Source: Dermatemys mawii (Eukaryota; Chordata; Testudines; Dermatemydidae). Taken from it: 64,000 nt of DNA. Below the pieces are notes generated by a model. The model worked only from the letters and a program-made list of their open reading frames with translations. It was not told where the DNA came from and ran no database searches. Positions 33,009 through 45,311 of this stretch are shown here, piece by piece (position 1 is the first letter of the stretch; every line of letters starts with the position of its first letter). Where the stretch lies: positions 31,427,987 to 31,491,986 of the forward strand of contig ML677343.1 in the NCBI GenBank assembly GCA_007922305.1, read 5' to 3'. A program made the translations under genes and the position numbers.

Positions 33009-34345
33009 TTGTGAAGGAGGCCAACGGCATATTGGGCTGTAGTAGTAGGAGCACAGCCAGCAAATCGAGGGAAGTGATTATTCCCTTGATTTGGCACTGC
33101 TGAGGCCACACCTTGAGTATTTTGTCCAGTTTTGGTCCCCCCACTACAAAAGGGAGGGGGACTGTAAGCAGAGCGGCGACTCACCCTCAGCGCCTCCTGC
33201 TGGTCCTTCTGGGAGTTAGCTTGATCCAGCCCTCTAGAGCGCCCTCTTCTGGGTTTGGTCCCGCTCGCTACTGGCACCGGTGTCCCTCCCTGGGCCCCAG
33301 TGCCCTCTTACCTCGGGTGCTGTGCCCCACAATACCTCTACCATCTTGGGGTCTCCCCTCCCCAGGGGAACCCTCACCCCCTATCCCCACCTTGCCTCAG
33401 TCTAGGCAACTGCCAGTCTCCACCTGCCCCCGCTCACTGAGGCGGACTGCAGTCTAATTGCCACTCATCACCGGCAAGGGGGGGTTGGTCTGCTGCCTCT
33501 GCTTGCCCCGGGGCTGCCCCTGCAACCCCAGTATCCCTTGTGGGACTGTCTACCAGGCCCTGAAGCCTGGGGGTTTCCAGGCTGGAGCTCCCCCAGCTCC
33601 TCTAGCCTAGCCCCAGCCCTGCTCCACTCCGGGTATCGTATCAAGTCTCCCCAGCAACCAGGCCAATCTCCCTCTGCAGTCGGAGGAGACTGTATTCTCT
33701 CAGGCCCTTGCTTCTTAGCTCTTTTTTTAAGGGCCTGCTGGTCTGTTTGGGGCATGGCCACCCAGCTGAGCCTGCTTTCTAAGCAGCCTGGGCTTTGCAC
33801 TTACAGCCCCAGCCTTCTTCCAGGGCTGACTTTAACCCTTTCTGGCTGGGAGCGGGTAGCCACCCCGCTACAGGGACACATTGGAGAGAGTCCAGTGGAG
33901 GGCAACGAAAATGATTAGGTGCCTGGAACACATGATTTACGAGGAGAGGCTGAGGGAACTGGGGTTATATAGTTTGCAGAAGAGAAGAGTGACGGGGGAT
34001 TTGATAGCAGCCTTCAACTACCTGAAGGGGGGTTCCAAAGTGGATGGAGCTTGGCTGTTCTCAGTGGTGGCAGATGACAGAACAAGGAGTAATGGTCTCA
34101 AGTTGCAGTGAGGGAGGTCTAGATTGGATATTAGGTAACACTATTTCACTGGGAGGGTGGTGAAGCACTGGAATGGGTTCCCTAGGGAGGGGGTGGAATC
34201 TCCATCCTTAGAGGTTTTTAAGGCCCATCTTGACAAAGCCCTGGCTGGGATGATTTAGTTGGTGTTGGTCCTGCTTTGAGCAGGGAGTTGGATTAGATGA
34301 CCTCCTGAAGTCTCTCCAAACCCTAATTTTCTATGATTCTATTAC
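33009..34345 (+). mobile_element. CR1 LINE, split by a solo LTR
   Basis: Left part (33009-33162) is the end of the polymerase frame: GGAGGCCAACGGCATATTGG, then CACACCTTGAGTATTTTGTC and TTTTGGTCCCCCCACTACAA. Right part (33873-34345) continues in register with ACATTGGAGAGAGTCCAGTG, AATGATTAGGTGCCTGGAAC, AGACCTCC-type 3' sequence, and ends TTTTCTATGATTCTATT. Removing the 710-bp insert and one copy of GGGAC rejoins the CR1 exactly. 5'-truncated; frame decayed. Confidence 0.92.
33163..33872. mobile_element. solo LTR of an endogenous retrovirus, 710 bp
   Basis: Starts TGTAAGCAGAG and ends CCCCGCTACA, that is TG...CA. Flanked by GGGAC at 33158-33162 and again at 33873-33877, a 5-bp target duplication. 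It is GC-rich and pyrimidine-biased on the plus strand, unlike its surroundings. No internal retroviral region remains, as expected after LTR-LTR recombination. Orientation is uncertain: neither strand shows a clear AATAAA. The open frames on either strand (up to 126 codons) are composition effects. Confidence 0.82.
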
Positions 34346-34359
34346 TAGGTTAGCTTTCT

Positions 34360-34440
34360 ATGGCCTATGTTATACAGGAAATCAGGCTAGAGGATCACAG
34401 TGGTCCCTTCTGACCTTAAAGTCTATGAAGCTATGAACCT
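34360..34440 (+). mobile_element. CR1 LINE 3' terminus, second subfamily
   Basis: TATGGCCTATGTTATACAGG, CACAGTGGTCCCTTCTGACC and TAAAGTCTATGAAGCTATGA. It abuts the tail of the preceding CR1, so one LINE probably integrated next to the A/T-rich end of the other. Confidence 0.8.
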
Positions 34441-35085
34441 TCAGTAAAAAAAGAACTTTATGAAATCATAGAGATGGACTAAGACCAAACATGATCTGGA
34501 TCTACTAAATCCACTCACTGTTTAAAATCAGACTGCTTTTGAGGAATCCAGCATTTGGCAATAAATTAATAGGAGATCCAGGAATGCACCCAGGTGTCCC
34601 TGCAGGAACCATAATGGATCTGCCCCTGCATAGCAGCCTTGTACTCTAAAGACTAGACTCTTAACTCAGTGTAGGAGCAAAACTTCCCTATCATTTAAGG
34701 TGTGGAGCAAAGGAGTGATGGGATTTACACACCTCAGCAGCTGTTTGTTAGACTTGGGACCAGCCATATCCTGCATTTGATCCATGCATGGACCTTGCCC
34801 TGGAAGTGAAGAGCATCGTCTAAAGTTAAAAAAAAATTAATGGAATAAAGAATAGTGAATGATGCTGGCCTGGACACTGCATGGACATCTACAGCTAACA
34901 TTATGAGCTGCGACATTGCCATGTTCATCAAGATGGACTCAGGGAAGGGTGCCCCAGGAAATAGAACAAGAACAGCTTCTCACCCTACCCCGGCTATGGC
35001 ATGGCAAATCTCATTTTCTTGAGCACTGGGAGGGAACATGGGGTTATAAGGAACAGGGGGAGCGGGGTAATAATGATAGTCCATA
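34441..35085. other. no feature recognised
   Basis: Nothing supported. Confidence 0.45.
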
Positions 35086-35458
35086 TACCGGAAGTAGTCT
35101 GGAAAAGAGCAGACGGAGAGGGGACATAACAGTTTTCAAATACATAATAGGTTGTTACGAGAAGATAAATTGTTCTCCTTAACCTCTGAGGATAGGACAA
35201 GAAGCAATGAACTAAAATTGCAGCAAGGGCGGTTTAGGTTGGACATAAGGAAAAACTTCCTACTTGTCAGGGAGGTTAAACACTGGAATAAATTGCCTAG
35301 GGAGATGGTGGAATCTCCATCATTGCAGATTTTTAAGAGCAGGTTGAACAAACACCTGTCAGGAATGGTCTAGTTAATACTTAGTCCTGCCACGAGTGCA
35401 GAGGACTGGATTAGATGACCTCTCTAGGTTCCTTCCAGTTCTAGGATTCTTCTGACAC
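35086..35458 (+). mobile_element. CR1 LINE 3' end
   Basis: AGTCTGGAAAAGAGCAGACG, TTGTTACGAGAAGATAAATT, TTAGGTTGGACATAAGGAAA, GGAGATGGTGGAATCTCCAT and a tail TTCCAGTTCTAGGATTCTTC. 5'-truncated. The 73-codon frame at 35152-35373 is the intact remnant of the region after the polymerase. Confidence 0.92.
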
Positions 35459-37284
35459 AGAGGGACTTCCTAGTCCTTGCATAGATCCTCATAACCTGCC
35501 TCCCACACAGAAACTGTGCAGTTTTTGCCCTAACTCTTGCATGCCCAGTGCAATGGATAAGTGGAGCTGTGTCCCAGAGAGGTGGGGGCGGGGGCAAGGT
35601 CAAGCTACTGCTTAACCACTGGCCTTGTGAAAAAGCCACACAACCCGTAGCTTCTCTTCCTTGTCCTGAATACAGAGCATCCCACCGACTCTGAGGCCAG
35701 GGAGTGAGGGCGCTGGTTGAGGTCGAGGCCTTGTTTGTATCAGCCAACAGATGTGCAAGACTTTTCCTAAGGGGAGAGGAGAGTGAGAGGAGTCTGGAAG
35801 GCTTTGGCAGTCTTCTGGCTGTTTTTTTGTCTTAATGATTTTACTCTGTTTTGAGCTGGAGTCTTGCCTAGAGGTTGTGTCGTCGTTTGTTTGAAGGAGT
35901 TAATAAATCAAAGGGCCTTTGTGCTCCTTGAGAAATGGGAACGTGCATGTGTTTTGAAGTTTTGAAATGCCACCAGTGAGCCTCATCCATGTCTGCTTGC
36001 TCTTTAACTAAACAATAAAAATACTTAATTAAATGTGACTTTGGAATAAAGGAGAAAGAACAATTTCTGGAAGTGTTTTTCAGACAGATCAAACCACAAA
36101 GTTACCTATTTCTTTTTTCCTCTGAACTCATTTAAATTTTGTCCTGTCTTAATTCACTTCCTGTGTCCCACACCGCAAAACAGGGACCTGAGCCCATACC
36201 GTATCTTGTGAACTGTAGCCAATAGCCTGCTGTCCTTTTGAGCATCTGAGGATAAATTATGGACAATGGGTCTTATCTGTTGAAGTCCCTGAGTTTCCCA
36301 TTACCCACCTTAAGAACTTTATGCATGTGCATAGTCCTGTTGAACTCCATTGTACTATACATGTACATAAAGTTAATTGCATGGCTACGTGTTTGTAGCA
36401 TTGGGGCCCTAGTTTCCAGGCACAGTACTGAATACAGAATCATTCATGCATGCAAGAAAGAATAGATGTATGCCAATAGCAATGTACATGTGATTGTTTG
36501 TGCAGATAATCATGTGTGCAAAACTAAAGGTTTAAATGTAGAGATCAGGTTTAGGCTCCTTTTGAAGACCAGACCTTTGGTAATGACAGCTTTCAGATTA
36601 GTGCCCCTGTTTACAGCATATTTATATATTCAGAGGTTTACATGGTGAAAGTAGAGCCATAGCCTGCCCTTCAGTGTTGGCTCCAGAATAGTGCTTCTTA
36701 CACACAAGGATGGCACCTAGGGATTGTTTTCATTGAATATTGTCTTGGGATGTGTGGTTTGAGACTTGGAGTTTTGTGTGGGAATGATCTTGCTTTTAAA
36801 AACATTTTGTGCCATTATAGAAATGATCTCAGGAAGCAACCGCAGATGACTGGTTTTGAAAGCCAAGAAAGGGATTTAAAATGTGACCAGAAGGCGTAAT
36901 TCTCTCACCACGTGCTTACTTTGTTACCGTGAATGGCAGCTTTAATGCATTTATGAGGGGTGAATGGACCTCTCCCCCAAACATTAATTTAATTACAATC
37001 AGTGCCTTGCTAGATGATGTATACTGTATACACCAGATGCTGCACTGAGGTACTTTGGAAACACATGAGATAATAATGCCACTGTAGCAAACCGAAAAGC
37101 ATAGGGCTAGATTCTTTCCTCCATTATACCTCTGCACACCCGTGCCCACAAAATGTTGACTTGTTTGTGGTAGAATTGGGAAACTTTGATGAAACATGTG
37201 AATCTGTTTTAGTTTATTTGCCAGGCATTGCAACACATTGCTCAGCATCACCTTACTGTGAGATCAGGCAGGAACTACCATAGG
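35459..37284. other. no gene recognised
   Basis: A C/G-rich patch at 35.57-35.6 kb and several short frames; nothing assignable. Confidence 0.4.
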
Positions 37285-37690
37285 GATGATCCAGAGGATG
37301 GCGTGCTAGCCTGAGATTGAGAACATGTCCCTGTTCCTTCCTGTGTGGCCATGGGCAATGTCTACGCTGCAGCTAGATCTCTGTGACTGGCCCCTGTCAG
37401 CTGACTCAGGATCGCCAGAGCCAAAGCTCTGGGACCCTCTCCCTTACAGGGTCCTAGAGCCCCGGCTCCAACCCGAGCCAGGCCATCTACACCACAATGA
37501 AAGACCAAGCCCTGCGAGCCTGAATCAGCCAGCTGGGAGGTTTTCAGTGGTGTGTAGACATAACCTTAGTCTCTCGGTTTGTCATCTGTGCAATGGGGTT
37601 AATGGCACCTTTCTACCTCACAGAGGTACTGGGAGAACAACTACATGAAAAGTTGTGAGGCGCTCAGATACTCTGGTGATGTGGGCCGGT
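37285..37690 (+). mobile_element. MIR-like CORE-SINE split by a MITE
   Basis: The head (37285-37351: GATGGCGTGCTAGCCTGAGA, TGTGTGGCCATGGGCA) and the body (37569-37690: TCTCTCGGTTTGTCATCTGT, CAATGGGGTTAATGGCACC, TACCTCACAGAGGTACTGGG) are collinear. About 216 bp of hAT MITE lies between them, at the GGGCAA|(GTCACTTA)ACCT point of the SINE. Confidence 0.78.
37352..37568. mobile_element. hAT-type MITE nested in a SINE
   Basis: Left end GGGCAATGTCTACGCTGCAG, right end GGTGTGTAGACATAACCTTA. Internal GGGACCCTCTCCCTTACAGGG and CTAGAGCCCCGGCTCCAACC blocks match the family of the 1.17-1.44 kb copy. Confidence 0.75.
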
Positions 37691-37782
37691 GAAGTACCTC
37701 AGACAGACATAGACCAAGTTGGTCACTGGCACTCAAGCCATGAAAAGTTGCATCGTGCTGGTCTGAAGTGATAAATATCTCT

Positions 37783-38100
37783 TAGTCTAGGTCTACACCT
37801 GTGGTGGCATGTAGAGTACATACACTGCATGCGTCCCCCAAGCCCGGGTACACGCAGCAGTGTAAACAGTAAGGTGAGTAGAAGAGAGAGACACCTAGAT
37901 GCTGTATGGCTCTGTACATGTGCCTCCTGTGTCTACACTGCTATTCTGAGTAGTGTAGTGTCTCGCTGCAGTCTTTCTCAGCTACCTCTTCTCTGCTAGC
38001 GTACAACTACACACCGCAGTGTACATGCAGCCTGTTATTCATTTATAGTGTTCAGCTACACGTACCCTGTGCACCACTGCAAGTATAGACAAGGCCTTAT
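37783..38100. mobile_element. hAT-type MITE
   Basis: Left end TAGTCTAGGTCTACACCTGT; right end, read inversely, ATAAGGCCTTGTCTATACTT. Interior contains several GTGTAC/GTACAC-rich blocks. No coding capacity. Confidence 0.7.
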
Positions 38101-39030
38101 ACAGCACACTGAGACTCCACTTAAGCCAGTTCATAAGACGGTGACTGTACAAAGTTCAGATGTTTTAAAACTATTTGTTGTTTTCCCACGATGAGTTTCT
38201 CACTTTGCTGCTGGTAGCTCCGAAAAAGTCAACTGGGTTAGCAATGAATCAGATAAACGCCATATGGGAATGAGTAAGCTTGAAGACTTCTCAGTGAATC
38301 TCTCCCTCTTTGGAAAAACTCTGGCCTGGATTAAGTTGTTATTTACCATTCTAATGGAAAGGTACTTATTATCCAAGTGTGCTTGTCAACTAGGACTGTT
38401 GAAAAAAATTCACATTTTCAGCATTTTGATGAAAACTCTTCACTAAAAACATCGACAGTTTTTCATGGTAACTTTTCTACTCCTCCTCCCTTTTATTTTT
38501 TTGACCAGCTCTTCTATCATAAATTGCTGTAATAGACTGGCAACACTTGCCTGAAACCCCGTCTGAGTTGACATTGATCCTGCTGGGAAATGATGAAGTG
38601 GGAACTGCTGACCTACTGAGGTAAGTGGCTCATCACCCATGTGGACATAAGGGAAGTGGGAATGGAAAGAGAGACGATCTAGGGTGTGGGCTGAGCCATC
38701 CTGAATGAGGATCCCTAGAAGCAGCCAGTGCTGGGTAGGAAGTTTGAACTGAACTTGTGTTCCTGTTAATTTCTTTATTAATAAAGCTGCACTCCTGGAA
38801 GACCTTGTTTTAAGGACTGTTGGGAAAGGCATCTGCCTCACAGTTACCTTCCTCGTTACTATTTCTAATACTCGTGTACCTGGTTTGAGTGCAGGAGAAC
38901 AGCACTAAAAGATAAGCCCAGTCTATGCTAGGAAAGCTATTTGTATTTGAAAATGGCTTTTAAACCACTGATTTAGGGAGAATCTGCACTGCAGTGTGCG
39001 GAGTTACTGAGTGCTTCTAGAATCAATGAG
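38101..39030. other. no gene; one exon candidate
   Basis: 38.40-38.47 kb (AAATTCACATTTTCAGCATT, TTTTGATGAAAACTC) resembles the AT-rich family. The 38509-38620 splice-bounded segment is listed separately. Confidence 0.4.
38509..38620 (+). other. candidate non-coding exon, 112 nt (unproven)
   Basis: Acceptor is a long pyrimidine tract ending TTTTTTTGACCAG; donor is GAG|GTAAGTGG. All three plus-strand frames contain stops, so if it is spliced it would be UTR or a long non-coding RNA. Confidence 0.18.
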
Positions 39031-39260
39031 TTAGGGCCATGTCTACATGGGGACACTCAGGAAAGTGAAGTAAATGTGCATAAATGAAAACACATTCAAT
39101 CTCCATGTGGATGGTCTCATACAGAAGTCAAGTGGCTTTAGTTCACTGAATCTCAAGGCGAGTTAACATGGGATTGTTAATGTGCTTTAATGTGTGTGCA
39201 TTGACTTGACTCCTTTCATTGATTTGCCTTAGCTTTGCTGAGTGTCCTTGTTCAGATGAA
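39031..39260. mobile_element. hAT-type MITE
   Basis: Left TTAGGGCCATGTCTACATGG then GGACACTCAGGAAAGTGAAG; right GATTTGCCTTAGCTTTGCTG then AGTGTCCTTGTTCAGATGAA, a worn inverse. Same family as 22.43-22.73 kb. Confidence 0.62.
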
Positions 39261-40557
39261 TCTCCAGGGTGAAATTCATCCCTGTGCACCCTTCCCCCAG
39301 GATAACCAAGAGTGAATCTGGTTCTCACCCTGGTTCTGGGATTTGTCTGAAAGCTCTGAAGGGATTAACAGACAGTTAAATGCGTTTCTCCTTTTTTGAT
39401 TCAGTTATTTTTCATTTAGGGTGTAGCTCACCTATGCAGAGAAACCCAGCACCTAGCCTGTTCATCACTTAAGCCTTACCTAAGCCCTCAAATGATGCAT
39501 AGTGGGGAGATCGGCCTGAGTAGCTATCTTCTTCACTGGATGTGTTTACCCTGCTTGGGCATCTGCCCCCACCAACTCCAGCTCCCAATGTTTTGTCCTA
39601 ACATGAGAAAGGGCTGGATTCTTCAAGAGCCATCACTTTTTCTGTCACCGCAAAGTCCTGGTTAGGAATCTGACTGTGTTTTTCCCAGCATCTCACACTA
39701 TATAAACTGTGTTTCATTAGGACCTGGGCTCCACATAAGAGCGTACGTGGTGGCTCTTTACATGGGGGTGAAATTCCTCCTAGATGAATAATAATAATTA
39801 GATCAAAACTAGGGAAAACCGCATAGAGCTGTTAAGCTCAAATCCCAGAACCACGGGTGACTAATAGATTTGCTTTTGGGCAAGTTGAACATTTTCAATT
39901 TTCCTTATTTGTTTGCGTGAACCAAAAAAACAAAGTACAGAACCCCAGACTGCTCTGTGCTGAGTTGAGTCATGAAAACCTTTTGCAATCCCATCCCATT
40001 CTCTGGACCCAGACACCAGAGCCCGGCTGAGCTTTGCTGCTTTGGGCTAATTAGAGCCCGGGAACATTCCAGTGTGAAGTAACAGCAGGGTGACTAAACT
40101 CAGCTTGAATACACTTTGACTCATTGGCTGGAACATGAGAGTCAAATTGCCAAGGTTAAGCAGAGGGGATGGGAAATGATTTGAAGTTCGGGTTCTTAAT
40201 GATGAAATTTTTGCGTGGATTTTTAGGATCTATGATGTCGTTAAGCAATTATGATTCTATCCAGTAAGAGGCAGCAGCACATGCACATAACCAGCTGAGT
40301 ATAATACTTGAAGTTATTAAGGTTGAAATTCACCCTGGTGCAAAGAGCCAGCATGAGGCATGTATGGCATGGAATTCCCATGCTGAGGACTTAAATGGCT
40401 TTGAAGTAGTGTGTAAGCTGTGTGTCAGCTCTGTACACAGGAGAAACTTTCACCCTAAGAGAATAAATATTACACTTAATTGCCCAGAGCGATCCGGGGC
40501 TATAGTTTGAAGGAGTTGGGTCATTTTCACCCAAAATGTGGAACATGACAGACAGTT
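39261..40557. other. no gene; worn palindromic repeat
   Basis: 40320-40455 starts AGGTTGAAATTCACCCTGGT and ends GGAGAAACTTTCACCCTAAG; the ends are inverse to each other (GGGTGAAA type), so a small MITE is likely. The rest is unassigned. Confidence 0.4.
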
Positions 40558-40608
40558 TTTATATATGTGTGTATGTACACACATGCACACACAGACACAC
40601 ATACACCC
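40558..40608. repeat. imperfect (TG/CA)n microsatellite
   Basis: TATATATGTGTGTATGTACA turns into ACACATGCACACACAGACAC; the halves are weakly inverse. Confidence 0.85.
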
Positions 40609-42209
40609 CACCAAAAAAGGCAAAACTTGGTGATTTGTACTGAGTTACCCTTTGAGTTGTTGAGTTTGCTTCCAAGGGAAATTCTACGGAATTCTAATCT
40701 ATGCAAACAAAATCTGGACAGAAGACCCATGCAGACTCCAAGGAACCAGAGAAACAGCCCAGGTCTGTGCAGGTCAGGGTTTGGTTTCTCCTTCAAAAGT
40801 TGATGTATACCAAAGCTCCAATTTTCCATGCTGGCGGAGTTCCGTTGAATTCGCTGGGACGCTGTGTAGGCATAAGCATCATGAGTACATCCAAATGAAA
40901 GCTCAGGGCTCAAATGTGTTCACAAAGAGGGGACAGTTCCTATATTTACACTGAGGTGATTCTTCTTTACCCCAAAGGGCGGGGGAGGTAGAATTTTTGT
41001 TTAAAAAATTTCCAGTATTTTTCAAATAATGAGAAACCAAGGAAAATTTCCACAACAAATGATCCCTTCCCCCGGGGGAAAAAAACAAAAAAAGGCGACT
41101 GTGTTTTGAACACCGAAACACAAACGGGTTTGAAATTTCCCTAAACTACTTCTGGATTTTGCAACCAGCTGTATAGTTCCTTCTTCCAGGATTAGCAGCC
41201 CCCAGTACTGAAATTCCTAGAAAGGGTAGAGGGTGCTTCTGTTTCCAGTCAATCCGATCCATCCCCGATCACTGCTGTCCAGCACAGTTAAACCCAGTGT
41301 TTGCAAATGAGTTGCAGTGTTATTACATGCAGTTGCATGACTCAGCCTGGGAACCTTTGATGCAATTGTAGATATTGCTGTCTGCTTAACGATGACTGTA
41401 TGCCCATGAGGTGACATTTACCTCTTCACAGAGGGCCAGCACAAAGCGCTCCAAGCGGTTAATATCCATTTTAAGGGCTTACGGGGAAGTTAAGTGGTGC
41501 ATAGGGGGCTGTGTTCAGTACGTCTTAAACCTATGAAGTTCCTCGTTCACCCTGGATTTGTTATGTTGTTATTACTTATTTCAAATAAGAGGACAGACCC
41601 TGGGGCAAACTGCCCTGTTTTGATTAGTACAATGTTCTGGTCCTGGAAGTGCAATAGATCATATAATTTGCGGAATGCACTGTGAAATGCATGTTGTTTG
41701 TTTATTTACTCGAAACTAAACTCAGTATTTCTGTGCCTTTATTCTGGGACTGGGAGCCACCTGGCTGAGAAATGATGTCATTTGCAAAGCGGACAGTGTT
41801 GAGCGTGAGAGTGGAAGGTCCTGCCTTGAGATCCTAAACCACTTTCAAGCTGTCTTTCATACTGGCTTTGTAGTTTCAAAAGAACAATTTAGTGTTTAAT
41901 ATTCACACAAACTCCTTAATGTTGGGACATTAAAGTTGTTCTGGCTTTTGTCCAGGAGAGACATCAGATGTGAGCTTGTTTCTTATTTCTGATACTGGGA
42001 GGAACCCATACCCTGATGTCATCATCACAATGCCTTTTGCCAAGAAGACTGCCACCAGCAGGGGGCTCCAAAATGATTCTCATTGATGCACTCTTATTTC
42101 AGCACCACTCTTTTGTACAACCATCTTTTTGGTGAGATATAAAACAAGCTGCTCCACATCTTATTAATAGTCCCTTGCTGCTATTCAGAGAAGCAGGAGT
42201 GTTGGTGCT
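40609..42209. other. no gene recognised
   Basis: 40.98-41.12 kb (AAATTTCCAGTATTTTTCAA, CCCGGGGGAAAAAAAC) is like the AT-rich family. No other calls. Confidence 0.4.
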
Positions 42210-42325
42210 GGTGGGCCAAATTCTGATCTCATTTATACTGGTATCAATCTGGAGTGGCTCCGATTGACATCAGTGGAGTTGTCTGGGTTCATCCTGGAGT
42301 AACTGAGATGTGAATCTGGCCCAAT
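42210..42325. repeat. short palindromic repeat (CAGTGGAGTT family)
   Basis: Begins GGGCCAAATTCTGATCTCA, ends TGAGATGTGAATCTGGCCC; the ends are inverse to each other. The middle has ATTGACATCAGTGGAGTT. Fragments of the same family lie at 22.13, 58.89, 59.22 and 63.0 kb. Confidence 0.65.
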
Positions 42326-44366
42326 GACCTAATGCCACGTTAAGTGATTACATTCTGCATATACAAACTTTTGATTTGTCTGGGGTATTCTTGTTTGCTT
42401 TCTCTCCTGTTATCGCTTTGGTGGTATTTTTGCATGCTGAGAGGCAGCTGCTACATTTCACTCCAGAGATAGCTGCCTTTTATGGAAAGGTGAGCTGATC
42501 TGTGTATATTTAGCGGAGGTCTGCGACACTGGGAAAATGGGATGGTAGGCAAAACTGTGGCACACAAAGTGTACGCGGTAATTGACAGCCATGAATTGTG
42601 AGCTATACCTCCCAAGTGTATAGCTCGGGAAGTGATTTGGCGATCCTTCAGGGTAAAAGATGTGAAAGTCTAGCACTGCAAATACACTTTGGTTTCTTCT
42701 TGCTCTGAAATAGTTCCTTCTATTTGATCTTTCAGACTGCTTTGCTGAGCAAAATGGGTGAATTTTACTTTGTTTACTCTGTCTCACCCAAACCTAAAAC
42801 AAACCCTAGACGTTCATATATATCTCTTTACAACCACATGTGCCGTGATGGTCTCCTTTTCCTTTTTTTAATTTACAATTAAACTGAAGTATGTCCAAAA
42901 TAGATCTTGGGTGATATTATGTTGCCAGCATGACTCCCTTGTAACAGTCATTTCAGGTTCATCAAACAGGCCTCAAGCAGACACATGGTATGTTGGAGTG
43001 GAACAGTATGACCTTCTTAGGATATTCAGTTATGTATTTTGCAGGTGTAACCAAACCATTTACAACTTAACTCCTGAAACCTTTGGCAAGATTACTAAAA
43101 TAAACTCTCTTTATATCAGCCAGTGGTTTCATACTGCTAAGTTTGCTTACTGCTAAGGAGAGGCATAAGCGCAGCAATGGGTGAAGCTCCAGAGATTGTT
43201 TGATTTGGACAACAACCCATCACCAATGGATGATTGCATAAAGCTTATTCAAACTGTCAACCTCTTATATCTGCAAAGTTGGCCTGGGACTTATGAGTTT
43301 TGGTTTCAGCTGTGGTAGAGTGTCAACTGGAAAATTGGGCCTCTACGTTTATATCTCCAGGATATTAGGCATGGACCATTGGATGCTTGAGACTTTATGT
43401 GTCCCCAAATTAGACTCTGAACATGCAAATAATTGACAGACACGGAAAGACACAAATCACACAGGGAGACTGGATCAGGGCTAGAAGTTGAGTTCAAATT
43501 CCTGAATCCCAGTGCAGTGTCTTAACAATGAGGTCGTCCTTCCTTAGATACCTTTGAAAATTTAGCCTGAGGGGATGCAGGACTACAGTATTCAAGCCTG
43601 GATGTTAAACATCTAATTTTTCTGGAGTGTTTGGAGCCCAAGTTTTAGTTGTGCCTAAAATAGACTTAAGGGACAGCTGTTAAATTTGAATCCAAATCTT
43701 GGGATTTCATGTCCAGCATGAAAATATCTGGATCTGGCCTAGGCCCATCTCCCTTAAAAATGTGGGATAGTCTGGTGATAGTGCGAGTAAGACATTGAAC
43801 ACACAAGCATCTGAGTGGAAAGACTGAATGCGTCTTTGGATAATAACTTCTCAGCTTCTATTGGGAGTCTATTCTTGCAAATCTTCATAGAAATAATCTC
43901 AGCAACTTTCTTGTTTTCATAAACCTCATTGTCAAAATGCCGGAAAAAGATATTTTGGGAACGAGAAGAGTAAATGTTTAAAGTTCAGAGTCAGGCACTA
44001 GAGACAAAATTCCCGTTCAGTCCAGTGTTTTCATGTGAAACACATTATTTAATATGGGATTCTTGCAAGACTTTTCCCCTCCGAGTGCTTGAAAAGCCAC
44101 ATTAGTGCAACTCAAAGGAGACAGCCTTTGAAGTGTCGGACGTTCTGTGCCTGTATTTACATCGCGGAGGACTGGGCCAGCATCAGGTACTTAAGCAAAC
44201 GGCTAGTGTATTGCTTCTAATGAACAGAAAGATGACAATGCTTTCTAGTGTTTTTTTTCCCAATGGCAAAGCTCATGGCATCTTGTTCTGACTACCAGAG
44301 AATTGCCAGGCCCACTGGCTCAGGTTCAGAGCACCAGGCCAATGGGATTTTTCTTTTTTTTTCCAG
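42326..44366. other. no gene recognised
   Basis: The 109-codon minus-strand frame at 42458-42787 has no recognisable similarity. No repeats named. Confidence 0.4.
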
Positions 44367-44432
44367 CTGCATCTAAACCTGCTAGACAGCATTGGAAATT
44401 GCAGCTATAAACCCTAAGAAAGTACCAAAGAG
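44367..44432 (+). other. candidate non-coding exon, 66 nt (unproven)
   Basis: Acceptor TTTTTCTTTTTTTTTCCAG, donor GAG|GTGAGTAA. Stops in all frames. Strong sites, no coding support. Confidence 0.18.
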
Positions 44433-45311
44433 GTGAGTAAAAAGCAGCAGTGGGAACCCAAACCCCAACTTAAGACGCTTGCAAATGTGGGGAAAGTTTG
44501 GGTCCAGAACATAATCCTTTGGCTTGGCTCCTTTGTTTTAAGAAGGCCCACCCCTCTGAATAGCATGTTTTCTCCTCTCCTCCTTTTACTTGCCTGGTGT
44601 TCAGCTGAGCTGATGGCGGCCCTTTGCACAGTCATGATTTCCCTGCAGGTTGGAGGCTTCCTTGTAAGGTTTTTCTGAGAGGCATGGCAGAATGGTTCTC
44701 TCTCATATTAGGAGAAAGCGTCCTTTCTTAATTGAGTTTTCTAGATTCCCTCCCATCCTCGTGTTGATCAATCTATAGTGTTCTGACCTCCAAATCTAAC
44801 TAGTGCCTCAGACCAAGACAAGACAAGCTGCTCGTGGTGGCTTATGGATTTCCAGCCCAGGAGTCAGTTAATGGAGAACGTATATTTCTGCACGGATGGA
44901 GCAGTGTTGTTAATTGACCACTTGTGTGCGTGTCTGGATGAATGAGCCATAATGAGAGTCTGGGTTGTCTTTTGTTTCTTACTGATTTTTAAATCATTCA
45001 CCATTTTTGTGGTGGTCAAGAAGCTTGGGTGGAAAGGCGTCCAAGAGCAGTGCATTCCATTTTGATTCGCGAGGACTCTCCAAAGCACACTCTTTGCAAG
45101 GATTTTGAGGCTTCTTTTTTCAACATTCAGCGCTCCCATTGATTTGAGCTGGAGTTCTGTGATTGGCCAGACCTTCCCATGCATGGGAGTCTTGGAAGAT
45201 CAGCAGTTGGTTCTATCAGTGTTGGGTGGTAGGGTCCTCAGAGGTGGGGCCTGGACAGTCTGAGAGGTGAATGAGGAATTCCTCCAAAAAGGAAAAATGT
45301 AAAAATTACAA
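44433..45311. other. no feature recognised
   Basis: Nothing supported. Confidence 0.45.

Noticed and set aside
33113..33918. Several Pro/Ser-rich frames of 110-126 codons
   Set aside because: They lie in the GC-rich solo LTR and run across its borders into CR1.
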